Assembly: GCA_016874775.1 (NCBI GenBank) | Contig: VGTJ01000029.1 | Location: 5,001-40,999 of the forward strand | DNA from: Deltaproteobacteria bacterium | Lineage (GTDB): Bacteria > Desulfobacterota > Binatia > Bin18 | Direction of reading: 5' to 3' | Length of the DNA: 35,999 bases | Shown here: positions 8,833 through 17,509 of the stretch, in pieces | How the letters are laid out: the number at the start of each line of letters is the position of its first letter | How positions within the stretch are numbered: the stretch's first letter is position 1 | Translations under genes and position numbers: made by a program | The notes under the pieces: generated by a model | What the model was told of the DNA's origin: nothing | Database searches by the model: none | Seen by the model: the letters and a program-made list of their open reading frames with translations, nothing else

Positions 8833-9927
8833 GTGAAAAAACAACAAAACTCTTCCCGACGGAAGGTGACATCAACCTCCCTTGAAAGCTCATTCGCTGA
8901 AGTTGTTGACCTTATTCAGCAAGCGCGACAACGAGCGTTTTACGTCGTCAACACTGAGCTGATTGATCTGTATTGGCAGGTGGGCGCGTACGTAAGTCAT
9001 CGAATTGCTGAAGATGGCTGGGGCAAGGGCACGGTCGCGGCTTTAGCGTCCTACATTCAGAAACGACAACCTGGCATTCGCAGTTTCTCTCGGCAGAACC
9101 TGTGGCGAATGCGCCAATTTTATGAAACCTATCGCGACGAGCCAAAACTCTCGCCACTGGTAAGAGAACTGCCGTGGTCGTCGAATCTCCATATTTTGAC
9201 CAAGACGAAACGGCCCGAAGAACGGGAATTTTACTTACGTATGGCAACACGAAACCGCTGGCAGGTACGAGAAGTTGCCCGACAAATTGACGGAGCCCTA
9301 TTTGAACGCGCCATTCTTAATCCCCCAAAACTCTCAACCGTGTTGAGAGAAATACAGCCCACGGTCACCGAGGTCTTCAAGGACGCCTACCTCTTTGAGT
9401 TCCTGGGTCTGTCGGACGATCACTCTGAGGACGATCTCCATAGGAAACTTCTGCAAAATCTCGGACGGTTCATTACTGAATTAGGGCGCGACTTTGGCTT
9501 TCTCGGTTCGGAGTACCCAGTACAAGTTGGCGGAAAGGACTTCCGCCTCGACTTGCTTTTCTATCACCGAGAGTTACAGTGTCTCGTCGCTGTTGAATTA
9601 AAGACCAAAGAATTCCAGCCAGCCTACCTTGGCCAATTGGAATTCTATCTTGAAGCTTTGGATCGAGACGTGCGCAAACCGCATGAACGTCCATCGATCG
9701 GCGTGTTGCTGTGCGCCACCAAGGACAACGAGGTCGTGGAATACGCTCTCAGCCGGTCTCTTTCGCCAACCCTGATTGCCGAGTACCAAACCCAGTTGCC
9801 TGATAAAAAGCTGCTACAGGCGAAACTGCATGAGTTCTATTTGTTGAGCCAATCCGCGCTACCAGAAACGAACGATCGTTCTCGTCCAGCGCCAATGAAG
9901 CGACAACAGAAGAAACAGGCAAAATAA
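8833..9927 (+). CDS. DUF1016 / YhcG-family PDDEXK nuclease
   Basis: 364 residues from a GTG at 8833, chosen because the upstream TTG sits in the preceding hairpin. The N-terminal part (IQQARQRAFYVVNTELIDLY..., WGKGTVAALA..., FSRQNLWRMRQFYETY) is the DUF1016 helical domain. The C-terminal half carries the nuclease core: DFRLDLLFYHRELQCLVAVE then LKTKEF, which contains the D...ExK signature. YhcG-type nucleases are widespread on mobile DNA and have been linked to restriction/defence or DNA repair. It stands alone here, facing a broken gene. Confidence 0.88.
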   Translation: MKKQQNSSRRKVTSTSLESSFAEVVDLIQQARQRAFYVVNTELIDLYWQVGAYVSHRIAEDGWGKGTVAALASYIQKRQPGIRSFSRQNLWRMRQFYETYRDEPKLSPLVRELPWSSNLHILTKTKRPEEREFYLRMATRNRWQVREVARQIDGALFERAILNPPKLSTVLREIQPTVTEVFKDAYLFEFLGLSDDHSEDDLHRKLLQNLGRFITELGRDFGFLGSEYPVQVGGKDFRLDLLFYHRELQCLVAVELKTKEFQPAYLGQLEFYLEALDRDVRKPHERPSIGVLLCATKDNEVVEYALSRSLSPTLIAEYQTQLPDKKLLQAKLHEFYLLSQSALPETNDRSRPAPMKRQQKKQAK

Positions 9928-9954
9928 ACCACATCATCACTTACGTTTCATCTC

Positions 9955-11263
9955 CTACCCAAACACCAAATGTCCTTCACGCTCTTGCGCCGCAACCTGT
10001 TGGGCAAGTTCAGGGGTCAGTTCAATCTTGCGCTCGCGCGGAAATTTGTCGAGATACAAGCCTGGTCGAAGGTAGAATTCTTTCGCGCTACGCATTTGTG
10101 GGAACTGCGCCAATGCAGGCAACGGCCATTTCCACTGCACGGACTCTGGATGAAAAAAAAAGTTGTCGTTCTTCCTTTGACCACTCCTTCGGAATGACGG
10201 TATGGATACTCGATGTCATCATGTCTCGCTGTAGATCCCACGATAGTTCGAGGAAGCCAGCGTAACCGCGCTCTTTTAATGTAGGATTGGCAAGGGAAGC
10301 AGTGCGCACGGCGACCAGCATGAGCTTGCCAGCGCGATCATCCTGCTCAATTCGCAACGGAAAGAAAAAGCGCTGGTCAAGCCAGTAGACTAGCTTGCTG
10401 AGGTAGTAATTGGGTAAAGCTTCAGTACGTGGGGCAGCTTCGACGACATAACACGGCACGGCACCGGTAACTGTATAGCCCGGATACTTCTTGCCCATCA
10501 TCTTCACTGTCTGTGTTGGGATCGAGACTGGTCTTCCTTCAGCATCCGGCAAGACCATCTGTTTCTGAGTTGCGGGAAAGCGAATCGTTCGCTCCAGAAT
10601 ATCACTTCCCAGAATGCGCCAGGCAAAGTCGCCAGCGTTACGTCCTACGACATCGTCGATCGTACCGATGCCCCATGGTAAGCGTTCACCTCTTGCGAGC
10701 GAAGAGCGTAGTGGTGGTAGGCTAGGTCGCGGAAAGAAGGTCGTCAGTACAACATCTTTACTGTGCCCAGTGAGATATCTAATTTGGAGAATTCGCTCTT
10801 CAGGTGTGTTGATAGAATGCACTGAGTGTGAAATCCAGCGAAACGCTTCCTGACCGGAAGTACTACCTTGAGAGAAAGAAAGAATGGCAGACGTTGAGAT
10901 TTGCTGGTCGAGAAAACCGTCCGCAGTGACTGTTGCTCCGATGTCGATAAGCAGACAGTTCCACAGGGGCGTATGAGGAAACTCCATCGACCGCTGCCCT
11001 ATCTCCTCGGCAGAGTGTGGAGCAGCAAAGGGAAACGTTTCGACGGAGTGATGCGGATATTGCGAAGCCTTTGGGGGTTGTGTCTTGAGGTCGAGACTCT
11101 TTTGCTCGTGCGGTGATCATTCCTGAACGAAGCGCCGAGTGCGTTCGGAGGGATGAGTATACATGACCTGTAAAAAAAGCAGGATAAAACAGATAAGCAA
11201 GAGGCAGAACTGTAAGAGCAAGAATGATCTTGGAGTGCTCACATTTCCTTGCTTGGCGTCCAT
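9955..11263 (-). pseudogene. broken DUF1329-like exported protein
   Basis: Three pieces form one protein. From 11263 a frame encodes a 48-residue N-terminus with a membrane or signal segment (FLLLQFCLLLICFILLFLQV), ending in TGA at 11117-11119. The same frame stays open straight after the TGA through the main 299-residue stretch (start-like ATG at 10987) down to a run of nine A on the + strand (10153-10161). Removing one base there joins the frame HPESVQWKWPLPALAQF and its end ERKIELTPELAQQVAAQE, stopping at 9955. The segment YYLSKLVYWLDQRFFFPLRI resembles DUF1329 outer-membrane lipoprotein-sorting-like proteins, a tentative assignment. Two lesions, one nonsense and one frameshift, make it a pseudogene unless the A9 indel is a sequencing error. 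Confidence 0.6.
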
Positions 11264-11425
11264 CAGAATAAATGTGAGAGAGCAGTTTATCTCTTACGGA
11301 AGCACAAACTCTTCAGAGCACACTTTATGATTTTCCTGTTTCTGAGTTGAGTATGAGACACAAACTCGATACCGACCAGGTGGCGCCAGCTGCCTATTTA
11401 GTGGAAGATAATTGTCACCTAGCAT

Positions 11426-11442
11426 CTAAGTACCGCGCGCAG
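11426..11442 (+). repeat. IS630 terminal inverted repeat, left
   Basis: CTAAGTACCGCGCGCAG; mismatches its partner at three positions. The match extends weakly inward (about 19 of 24). Confidence 0.75.
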
Positions 11443-12679
11443 GAATTACGCAGCGAGTTGAGTTGGAGGTGGCTGGCCAAACTTTACGAAGAGTTTGGTT
11501 TTGGTGTAGGTCCATTCAATGGGTTTGGGATGCTCATTGAGATCGGCGAAATAGGCTTGTAAGGTGCGTTCCAACATGACGGTACTGGAGAAATCACTGG
11601 GCGTGAGGACATCGCGTTGGACTTTGCTGAAGATGATTTCGACTTGATCCAACCAACTGGCACAGGTGGGTAACCAATAGACGCGAACCTCAAAGGACAA
11701 CCCTAGCGATGCCAGCCACGTAGCCAGTTGTTTGGGGGCATGGGTCGGGCCATTGTCGAGAAATGTAGCACTTTGATCCCAGCACAGAGGGAGCTCTGAA
11801 ACAGCTCGGTCAGGAACGCTTTGAAGTCGACGAATTTCTTCGTAAGACGCGTCTGCGCGAACGTGAGGCCACTAGCCACGGCCAAGGTGCAAAAGAGTTG
11901 GACCGCCCCCATCCGCTTATAACGATCAGCCACCTGTACTACTTCACCAGGGGCCGCGGTCTTGGTCGGCGTCACCCGTTGACGTGCCGGGATGGAGGTT
12001 TTCTCGTCCACACAGACCGTGAGTTCTCCACTTGCTTGCAATTGCGGAGCGTGCTCGTAGAGGTCCAACACCGGCACGGCCTTCTCGACAAACTGCGGAT
12101 CAGTGGAATGTTGCCACGGATGATAGCGCCACGGCTTAATCTTATCCTGGCGCAACCACGTGCGAATCGTACTCGGCGCGATCCGCTCCACAAGCTGTCG
12201 TTCGATCGCCACGCGCGCCAGCTTCTCCCCTGACCAGCGCTGCCACGGCTTGCCGTATTGACGCGGTGCACTACAGGCCAAGGCCACCACCTGCGTCCGT
12301 TGCAAGGCGGTAAATCTCCGTCGTGTTCCCGCACGGGGCGCATCCTGTAAGCGCCCGGTCTCCGGCAGCACCGCCGCCAGCGTCGGACCGTACTCCGATT
12401 GCAGCCCACGCGTTGCGCAAGCGTGGCATTGGTCCACTCAGGATGGCGGAACGCAGACAACACAATCTGGGCTCTCTGCACTACTGCAAACGGGGCCATA
12501 TAACTGGTACTCACCTGCTGCAGCCGTGCCTCTTGCTCCCTTGTCAGGGTAATCGCATACTTGGGCCGAGGGCCTGGCATTCTGTTCGTCCTCCCCATTG
12601 GACAAATGTGGGTCAGACGAGTCATATGTCAGCCCTTCCAACTTTGCAAACCTGTTCAGTATTTACGGCGTGCAGTACT
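11429..12679 (-). mobile_element. IS630-family insertion sequence (about 1.25 kb)
   Basis: The ends are imperfect inverted repeats: 11426-11442 and the complement of 12666-12682 match at 14 of 17 positions (CTAAGTAC then a GC-rich stretch). Each outer edge carries a TA (11427-11428 and 12680-12681), as expected for the TA target duplication of IS630/Tc1-mariner elements. The element proper is then 11429-12679. It holds a decayed transposase gene. Confidence 0.82.
11446..12625 (-). pseudogene. IS630-family transposase, frameshifted
   Basis: Three frames are needed. The first (from 12625) has the N-terminal helix-turn-helix: LAQRVGCNRSTVRRWRR. Near 12380 the frame changes to LPETGRLQDAPRAGTRRRFT, continuing through the first catalytic Asp in LTVCVDEKTS. 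Near 11760 a missing T in cat-ttt-ctc shifts it again: the corrected frame reads LDNGPTHAPKQLATW (second Asp), then YWLPTCASWLDQVEIIFSKV (catalytic Glu region), stopping at 11446. The DDE order is that of IS630. With two frameshifts it cannot make a normal transposase; neither site shows a classical slippery heptamer, so programmed frameshifting is unlikely. Confidence 0.85.
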
Positions 12680-13070
12680 TAGGCTTCAACAATGTCTGAA
12701 GTGACGGAACGTTGACTAACAGGTCTGGTTCGTACCTAAGAAATTGCCCTTTTCTCCGCCAGTTTTCTTCTTTCCACTGCTCCAATTCCCCCCAGAATGG
12801 TCCATTATAGATAATTTCATTAAGTTTGTTCACCACTCGAACACATGCAAACCCAGGGGTGTCTGTGTTTTTTGCAACATAAACTGATACTTTCTGCTCA
12901 GGGCCTTGGAGCGGGAGAGATGGACAACCTGGGTAAAGTGAATAACTCTCTAATAAAGGGAGTATCGCATTCGTAAATTTCACTGCGTTCTTCCAGGCTA
13001 CAGAGCTGCTTATTTTTCGCGAAGTTTCCTCGCGCTCCTTGCAAATAAAAGTATTTTCTTTATCATGCAA
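12663..13070 (-). CDS. hypothetical protein, C-terminus altered by IS
   Basis: 135 residues, family not recognised. It is AT-richer than its neighbours and begins MHDKENTFICKEREETSRKI; no membrane segment or signal peptide is evident. The IS630 element inserted in its last codons: the present end (KPKYCTP) is IS-derived. Rejoining the flanks through the TA gives LLKPRC followed by TAG, so the original protein was only a few residues different and the product may still work. It is divergent from the antitoxin gene with 29 bp between starts. The base composition suggests separate acquisition. Confidence 0.55.
   Translation of the reverse strand: MHDKENTFICKEREETSRKISSSVAWKNAVKFTNAILPLLESYSLYPGCPSLPLQGPEQKVSVYVAKNTDTPGFACVRVVNKLNEIIYNGPFWGELEQWKEENWRRKGQFLRYEPDLLVNVPSLQTLLKPKYCTP
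12666..12682 (-). repeat. IS630 terminal inverted repeat, right
   Basis: On the minus strand it reads CTAAGTACTGCACGCCG. It also supplies the last few codons and the stop of the neighbouring hypothetical gene. Confidence 0.75.
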
Positions 13071-13099
13071 TAAGCACCGAATTTCATGGTTGAGAGTAT

Positions 13100-13393
13100 A
13101 TGATTCAGATCGAAGATATTTATTCCCTCACAGATTTTCAGCGTAATGTTAAAACTCACCTGCGGACGATGAGAAAGACTGGTCGTCCGCAGGTGCTTAC
13201 TGTCAACGGCAGAGCTGAACTCGTTGTGCAGGATGCTAAGGCTTATCAGAGGCTTCTCGACATGGTTGATCAAGCTGAAGCCATTGCGGGCATTCGCGCA
13301 GGCCTGGAGTCGATGAAGCGTGGAGCAGGACGACCCGCTGGCGAGGTTTTTGCGGGCATCCGCAAGAAGCATAAAATTCCACGCTCAGCATGA
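13100..13393 (+). CDS. Phd/YefM-family antitoxin
   Basis: 97 residues. The opening SLTDFQRNVKTHLRTMRKTG followed by GRPQVLTVNGRAELVVQDAK is the Phd/YefM DNA-binding fold; the C-terminal tail is the charged, flexible toxin-neutralising part. It should bind its own promoter and neutralise the RelE/ParE-type toxin whose start overlaps its stop (ATGA, 13390-13393). The gene is intact although its toxin is not. Confidence 0.9.
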   Translation: MIQIEDIYSLTDFQRNVKTHLRTMRKTGRPQVLTVNGRAELVVQDAKAYQRLLDMVDQAEAIAGIRAGLESMKRGAGRPAGEVFAGIRKKHKIPRSA

Positions 13394-13762
13394 CGTACCA
13401 GGTCATCATCGAAGCCCAGGCACAGCTCGACTTGGAAGAGGCATACCTTCGCAACGCGCAAGAGTCAGCAGAGCGGGCAAGCCCAATGGTACAACGGAAT
13501 TGGTGGCGCCATTGCCTCATTGGCAATGTTCCCAGAGCGCTGCGCATTTGCCCAAGAAAATGCTTTTTTTCCAGAGGACATTCGTCAACTACTTTATGGC
13601 AAGCGAAGTGGCGTCTATCGAATTCTGTTCACTATTGTCTAAGATACCGTGCATGTACTCCACGTACGCCACCGTGCAAAGCCACCGCTCAAGCCACAGG
13701 GAGCGGCTTCCAGGAAACTGCTTAGCATATCGAAGCTTACTTCGCTTCAGGTGCGGGTGTGA
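13390..13762 (+). pseudogene. RelE/ParE-type toxin, frameshifted and with a premature stop
   Basis: It begins MTYQVIIEAQAQLDLEEAYL in the coupled position after the antitoxin. Near 13481 an extra C in a CCC run shifts the frame; the corrected frame reads QWYNGIGGAIASLAMFPERC, then FPEDIRQLLYGKRSGVYRIL and FTIV, where TAA at 13640-13642 interrupts. The same frame continues with DTVHVLHVRHRAKPPL, the characteristic ParE/RelE end, and stays open to 13762, though the natural end was probably nearer 13730. Two lesions make it non-functional unless the CCC indel is an error. It converges on the DUF4340 gene. Confidence 0.82.
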
Positions 13763-15164
13763 CTGGCTGTGATGAGGGTGTTCCCTCTTTCTTCTCCGCA
13801 GGCTTGTCCCAAAAATCCGCGGGCTTTTTGTTGAGGCGATCGAAGACATAATCACGAAGTCCGAAGACAGTTTGTCCGCCCTCGGCCATTGCAAAAGTCT
13901 TTCGCTCGGTTCCTTCTCCTTTTTGCCCAGCAAGAATGGCTGCCAGTTTCTTTCCTTCACCATCAGAAACAGCAACAGTAACAAACGGTGCATCTAGTCC
14001 ATAGACACTCAGATCCGTCGGGCTCTCTGCAGCGATCTCGAAGCCCCGGAGCTGACGTAACTCATCAACAAATTGACTGAGTGAAGGTTCTCTCAGCGTG
14101 CCTTCTTGGGTGCGATCGATCGTCCATTTGTTATCGGCTCCGCGAATGAGAGTGAAGCTTTCACCATCATTGCGTTTGACGTCAACTTGCTTCACTTGTT
14201 CGGTAGTGAATTGCGCGACGGTTTTATCGCGAAAATCAGCAACGTTCTTGTTGAGATCACGCCAGATCCATTCACCAGCGAGAAAGAGCGGCTTATCGAG
14301 TTCCGCGCGTTTGACATAACGGTTTTTCGCGCCTTTATCACCAGCTTTTTCGTTGCCAATCAACACTGTTTTCTGGGCGCTATCTGCCCCGAGGGTGAGT
14401 GTAATCGACATCTGCGGTGGTTCTAAGCCGAACTCGGACAAACCCACCACTGGCTCCTCAAGGAAATCTTGCGCATTGAGTGAGCGCAAGTTCGATAAGA
14501 AAGTTTTTACCTCTGTGTCATCAGCTTTCGCTTGTGCAGGCTTTTCCAGACTCCAGCCAGCATCGGCCTTACTCAAGACAATTTCACGGTCGGGTCCGCG
14601 AATTTCCAGCTTTTTGACCTCGTCATCGTTGAACGTCAGGATCGTGCGGTCACGGAGGTCTTTCACTTCTTTGATAAATCCCATGCGCAATGTTTGCGGC
14701 ACGAGCATGACTTTGGCGTCTCCCTCCTTCTGAGCATATGTGGAGAAGCCAACCGGCGTGTCTTTGCCAAACGAGATAAGTGGGAAACTCTTGCCATCCT
14801 TAAGGGTAAGTTTCGCCTTCACTACCGGTGTCGTTAATCCATAGACGGTCAGATCTGGGGGAATTTCATCAAGCGTGCGTTTTACCTCAGCGTCGGCGAC
14901 TGCGTTAATAAGATTCTTGACTGTCGTTTCGTCAGCATCTGCTTCTACCGGCTGAGTAATGCGCCACTTTCCGGCGTCATTCTTCTTCACGGTGAGCAAA
15001 CGATCGGGATACGTCAACGCGAGTTCGGTCACTGCCTCCTTGTCAAAGGTCAGGAGCTTCTTTTCTTCGGCAGTCTTTTTCTCGTGTGGAACTTCAACGA
15101 AATAAACGTGCCCTCCTAATGCCAGGAGGACTGCCAGCATAATGAGTGAATTGCGCAGATTCAT
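13737..15164 (-). CDS. DUF4340 domain-containing protein
   Basis: 475 residues. An N-terminal membrane anchor (LIMLAVLLALGGHVYF) is followed by repeated DUF4340 units, seen as WRITQPVEADADETTVKNLI with VYGL, WSLEKPAQAKADDTEVKTFL with FGL, and WTIDRTQEG... with VYGL. The protein is anchored in the inner membrane with the repeats outside. It is the last gene of the ABC operon, 18 bp after the GldG-like gene. DUF4340 proteins regularly accompany GldG-like ABC auxiliary proteins; their function is unknown. The C-terminal tail is rich in Lys, Glu and Pro. Confidence 0.9.
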   Translation of the reverse strand: MNLRNSLIMLAVLLALGGHVYFVEVPHEKKTAEEKKLLTFDKEAVTELALTYPDRLLTVKKNDAGKWRITQPVEADADETTVKNLINAVADAEVKRTLDEIPPDLTVYGLTTPVVKAKLTLKDGKSFPLISFGKDTPVGFSTYAQKEGDAKVMLVPQTLRMGFIKEVKDLRDRTILTFNDDEVKKLEIRGPDREIVLSKADAGWSLEKPAQAKADDTEVKTFLSNLRSLNAQDFLEEPVVGLSEFGLEPPQMSITLTLGADSAQKTVLIGNEKAGDKGAKNRYVKRAELDKPLFLAGEWIWRDLNKNVADFRDKTVAQFTTEQVKQVDVKRNDGESFTLIRGADNKWTIDRTQEGTLREPSLSQFVDELRQLRGFEIAAESPTDLSVYGLDAPFVTVAVSDGEGKKLAAILAGQKGEGTERKTFAMAEGGQTVFGLRDYVFDRLNKKPADFWDKPAEKKEGTPSSQPVTPAPEAK

Positions 15165-15182
15165 AGAAAACGAAAGAAACGC

Positions 15183-16730
15183 TTAGGATGATCGTCGCCA
15201 CCACACCGCAAGACCGAGGATCAACAAGAGTTCAGGTAAGATCAGCACCGAGAGGTAGAAAATCAATGTTCCTTGCTCCTGTGTGAGTTGCACGCGGGAG
15301 GCTTGCATAGTACGTGCACGAATCGACACCAATCCTTCTTCGCCGACGAGCCAGTTAATAGCATTTAGGAGAAGGTCACGATTGAAATACTGACCAAGGT
15401 ATTGGTTATTGGCAAAGAAAGCATTACCGAACGCAACAATTCGAGTTGTTCCTTCTTGCTCAACCCCTATGTCTTTCAGGTTGGCGGTTGTCGCCACTGC
15501 AAGTGAGATAGGACCTTTGCGGTCGGCCTCTTCGAGTTTTACCGTCTGATTCTGAAAGAGATTGTCTAAATCCGTCTCCGCCCAAGCATTCGGTCCGGTC
15601 TGCGCTAAGTTGACCGGGGTTATGCCTGGCTTGCCATCTGCGTGAGCTTCGACCGAGCGGGACATTCCGTAGGTGGTGATGGCAGTGCGGCGAACAAATT
15701 CCGCAGTAATCGGATGTTGTCCGTAAGAAGTCACAAAAGGTGATAGGGTAAACGTACGTCCTTTCATGAGCTGAATTTGCTCATCGACGATGACATCGTT
15801 GCCGACTTTTATGCCCCACTGTTCAAGGTAGGAGGTTAACTCTGGGGTGACGCGAGGACTCAGGAGAAACAGACCGTGCTTGCCTTTTTTTAGATAGGTA
15901 TCGATCGCTTTCACCTCATGTTCTTGTAAGGAACGATCGGCCCCTGCGACCACCAAAAGATTGGCGTCATCTGGTACTGCGGTATCCGTGGACAACACCA
16001 GCGATTTCACTTCATAACTTTCGTTATCGAGGGCAGTTTTGAGTTGGCCGTAGCCGCGCGGTTCTTGGAGGTCGGAGATATCTGGTTCACCATGGCCAGA
16101 GAGGAAATAGATCACCTTTTTCTCGGCACGAGTGATCTTGATAATGCCGTTGGTCAGCTCTTCTTCCGAAAGTTTGGTCACGACGTTGGTGCGATCCCCA
16201 TACTGCAGGTGAACCGCGGGAATGTTGGTAACCTGAAACTTCTCCGCTAGATCAGGTTGCTTATCTGGATCGATCAGCTTGAAATTGACGTTAGTGGAAA
16301 TGTAGCGATAACTGCTTAAGAGCTCGCGAAGAGCTGGGTCAGAACCAGCCTCGACGAAGGCGTTGACCTCCAGTGGTTTGTCGAGTTTCTGGAGCACACT
16401 TTGGGTCTGCGGTGCGACGCTAAAGATACCGGACTTCGTCATATCGAAGCGACGCGGGTTCTTGGCAGCGATATAATTGATCAAAATCAAGACGCCGAAG
16501 AAAATTAATGAGTATAGAACAGCTTGAGCGCCATACTTGGTTGATCGCTCACCGAGAAATCCCCTCACTGACCCCTGGGCCGAGGCAAAATAAGCAATCA
16601 GTGCCAGAAGCCCCATCACGAGATGGATAATCACATACGGGGAGAATGCGCGCGTAATGAAGTACGCAACCCCAGCAAACAACAGCAGAATGAGCCCAAT
16701 GACCCCATAGAATGATCCGAATCGTGCCAT
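15183..16730 (-). CDS. GldG-like ABC-transporter auxiliary protein
   Basis: 515 residues. Three hydrophobic segments lie within the first 95 residues and one at the C-terminus (LIFYLSVLILPELLLILGLA), with a large extracytoplasmic domain between (LDKPLEVNAFVEAGSDPALR; IYFLSGHGEPDI; LLSPRVTPELTSYLEQWGI). This is the ABC_transp_aux/GldG layout. In Bacteroidetes GldA, GldF and GldG form a transporter needed for gliding; in other phyla the same trio with DUF4340 has no assigned cargo. A GGAGG overlapping the permease stop provides its ribosome site. Confidence 0.88.
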   Translation of the reverse strand: MARFGSFYGVIGLILLLFAGVAYFITRAFSPYVIIHLVMGLLALIAYFASAQGSVRGFLGERSTKYGAQAVLYSLIFFGVLILINYIAAKNPRRFDMTKSGIFSVAPQTQSVLQKLDKPLEVNAFVEAGSDPALRELLSSYRYISTNVNFKLIDPDKQPDLAEKFQVTNIPAVHLQYGDRTNVVTKLSEEELTNGIIKITRAEKKVIYFLSGHGEPDISDLQEPRGYGQLKTALDNESYEVKSLVLSTDTAVPDDANLLVVAGADRSLQEHEVKAIDTYLKKGKHGLFLLSPRVTPELTSYLEQWGIKVGNDVIVDEQIQLMKGRTFTLSPFVTSYGQHPITAEFVRRTAITTYGMSRSVEAHADGKPGITPVNLAQTGPNAWAETDLDNLFQNQTVKLEEADRKGPISLAVATTANLKDIGVEQEGTTRIVAFGNAFFANNQYLGQYFNRDLLLNAINWLVGEEGLVSIRARTMQASRVQLTQEQGTLIFYLSVLILPELLLILGLAVWWRRSS

Positions 16731-16735
16731 TGGGG

Positions 16736-17509
16736 TTACCTCCAGCGTAAAGACTCAATCGAACGCTGGGTGAGAAAAAGCGCCAGCGCAATAAGACTCA
16801 CAAAATAGACGAGTGATCGCGTATTAATAATTCCTCTTACCATCTCGGCAAAATGTTCAGTCACAGAGAGATAGCGGAGGAGGGGGCCGAGAGTATCGCC
16901 CGCAGTTTCTGCCGGCCAGCCGATGATATACAGCAAGAGGGTTGCGACTAAGCCACTCACTGCCGCAATAATTTGATTCTCAGTGAGTGAGGACGTGAAC
17001 AGTCCGACCGCAACAAATACGGTTGCCAAAAGAATCAGTCCTAAATAGCCGGAAAAAATTACGCCGGTCTCTGGGTTACCAAATTTCATCAGGATTGCCG
17101 GATAGACCCCGGTGAGGCCAATCATAATACAGATGAAGAGAAATGAAGCGAGAAATTTTCCGACCACGATCTCGCCAGTTCGCACCGGTGAAGTTAACAA
17201 CAGCTCGTAGGTGCCGCCTTTCTTTTCTTCTGCATAGGCCCGCATTGTAATCATTGGCACTAAGATCACTAAGACGATTGCTAAATTATGCATCAATGGA
17301 GCAACAACATATTCGTTCAGATTCATACGATTTGCTGCTTCGCCACCTTGCATTTGCATATACAAACTTAAGAGCAGATTGAACCGTGACAGCAAGTTGA
17401 AGAAGAACCATCCCCCGAGCAGGAGGAAACCCGTGAGAACGACATAGGCGACGGGGGAAACAAAATATGAGCGCAGCTCTTTGCCGACGATAGTGAACAC
17501 ATTTCTCAT
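16736..17509 (-). CDS. ABC-2 type permease (GldF-like)
   Basis: 257 residues with about six transmembrane helices; the N-terminal TIVGKELRSYFVSPVAYVVL is typical of ABC-2 permeases, and MRAYAEEKKGGTYELLLTSP is the conserved cytoplasmic motif after the second helix. It pairs with the ATPase encoded just upstream, whose stop it overlaps by four bases (ATGA, 17506-17509), with a GAGGTG ribosome site. The exporter is at the inner membrane; cargo unknown. Confidence 0.9.
   Translation of the reverse strand: MRNVFTIVGKELRSYFVSPVAYVVLTGFLLLGGWFFFNLLSRFNLLLSLYMQMQGGEAANRMNLNEYVVAPLMHNLAIVLVILVPMITMRAYAEEKKGGTYELLLTSPVRTGEIVVGKFLASFLFICIMIGLTGVYPAILMKFGNPETGVIFSGYLGLILLATVFVAVGLFTSSLTENQIIAAVSGLVATLLLYIIGWPAETAGDTLGPLLRYLSVTEHFAEMVRGIINTRSLVYFVSLIALALFLTQRSIESLRWR

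Noticed and set aside
11117-11119. TGA inside the DUF1329-like gene as a second selenocysteine codon
   Set aside because: It is not at a redox-active or cysteine-like position, no SECIS-like hairpin follows, and the gene has a second lesion.
12330-12400. Programmed frameshift in the IS630 transposase
   Set aside because: No slippery heptamer of the usual kind at the frame change, and a second frameshift downstream is needed as well.
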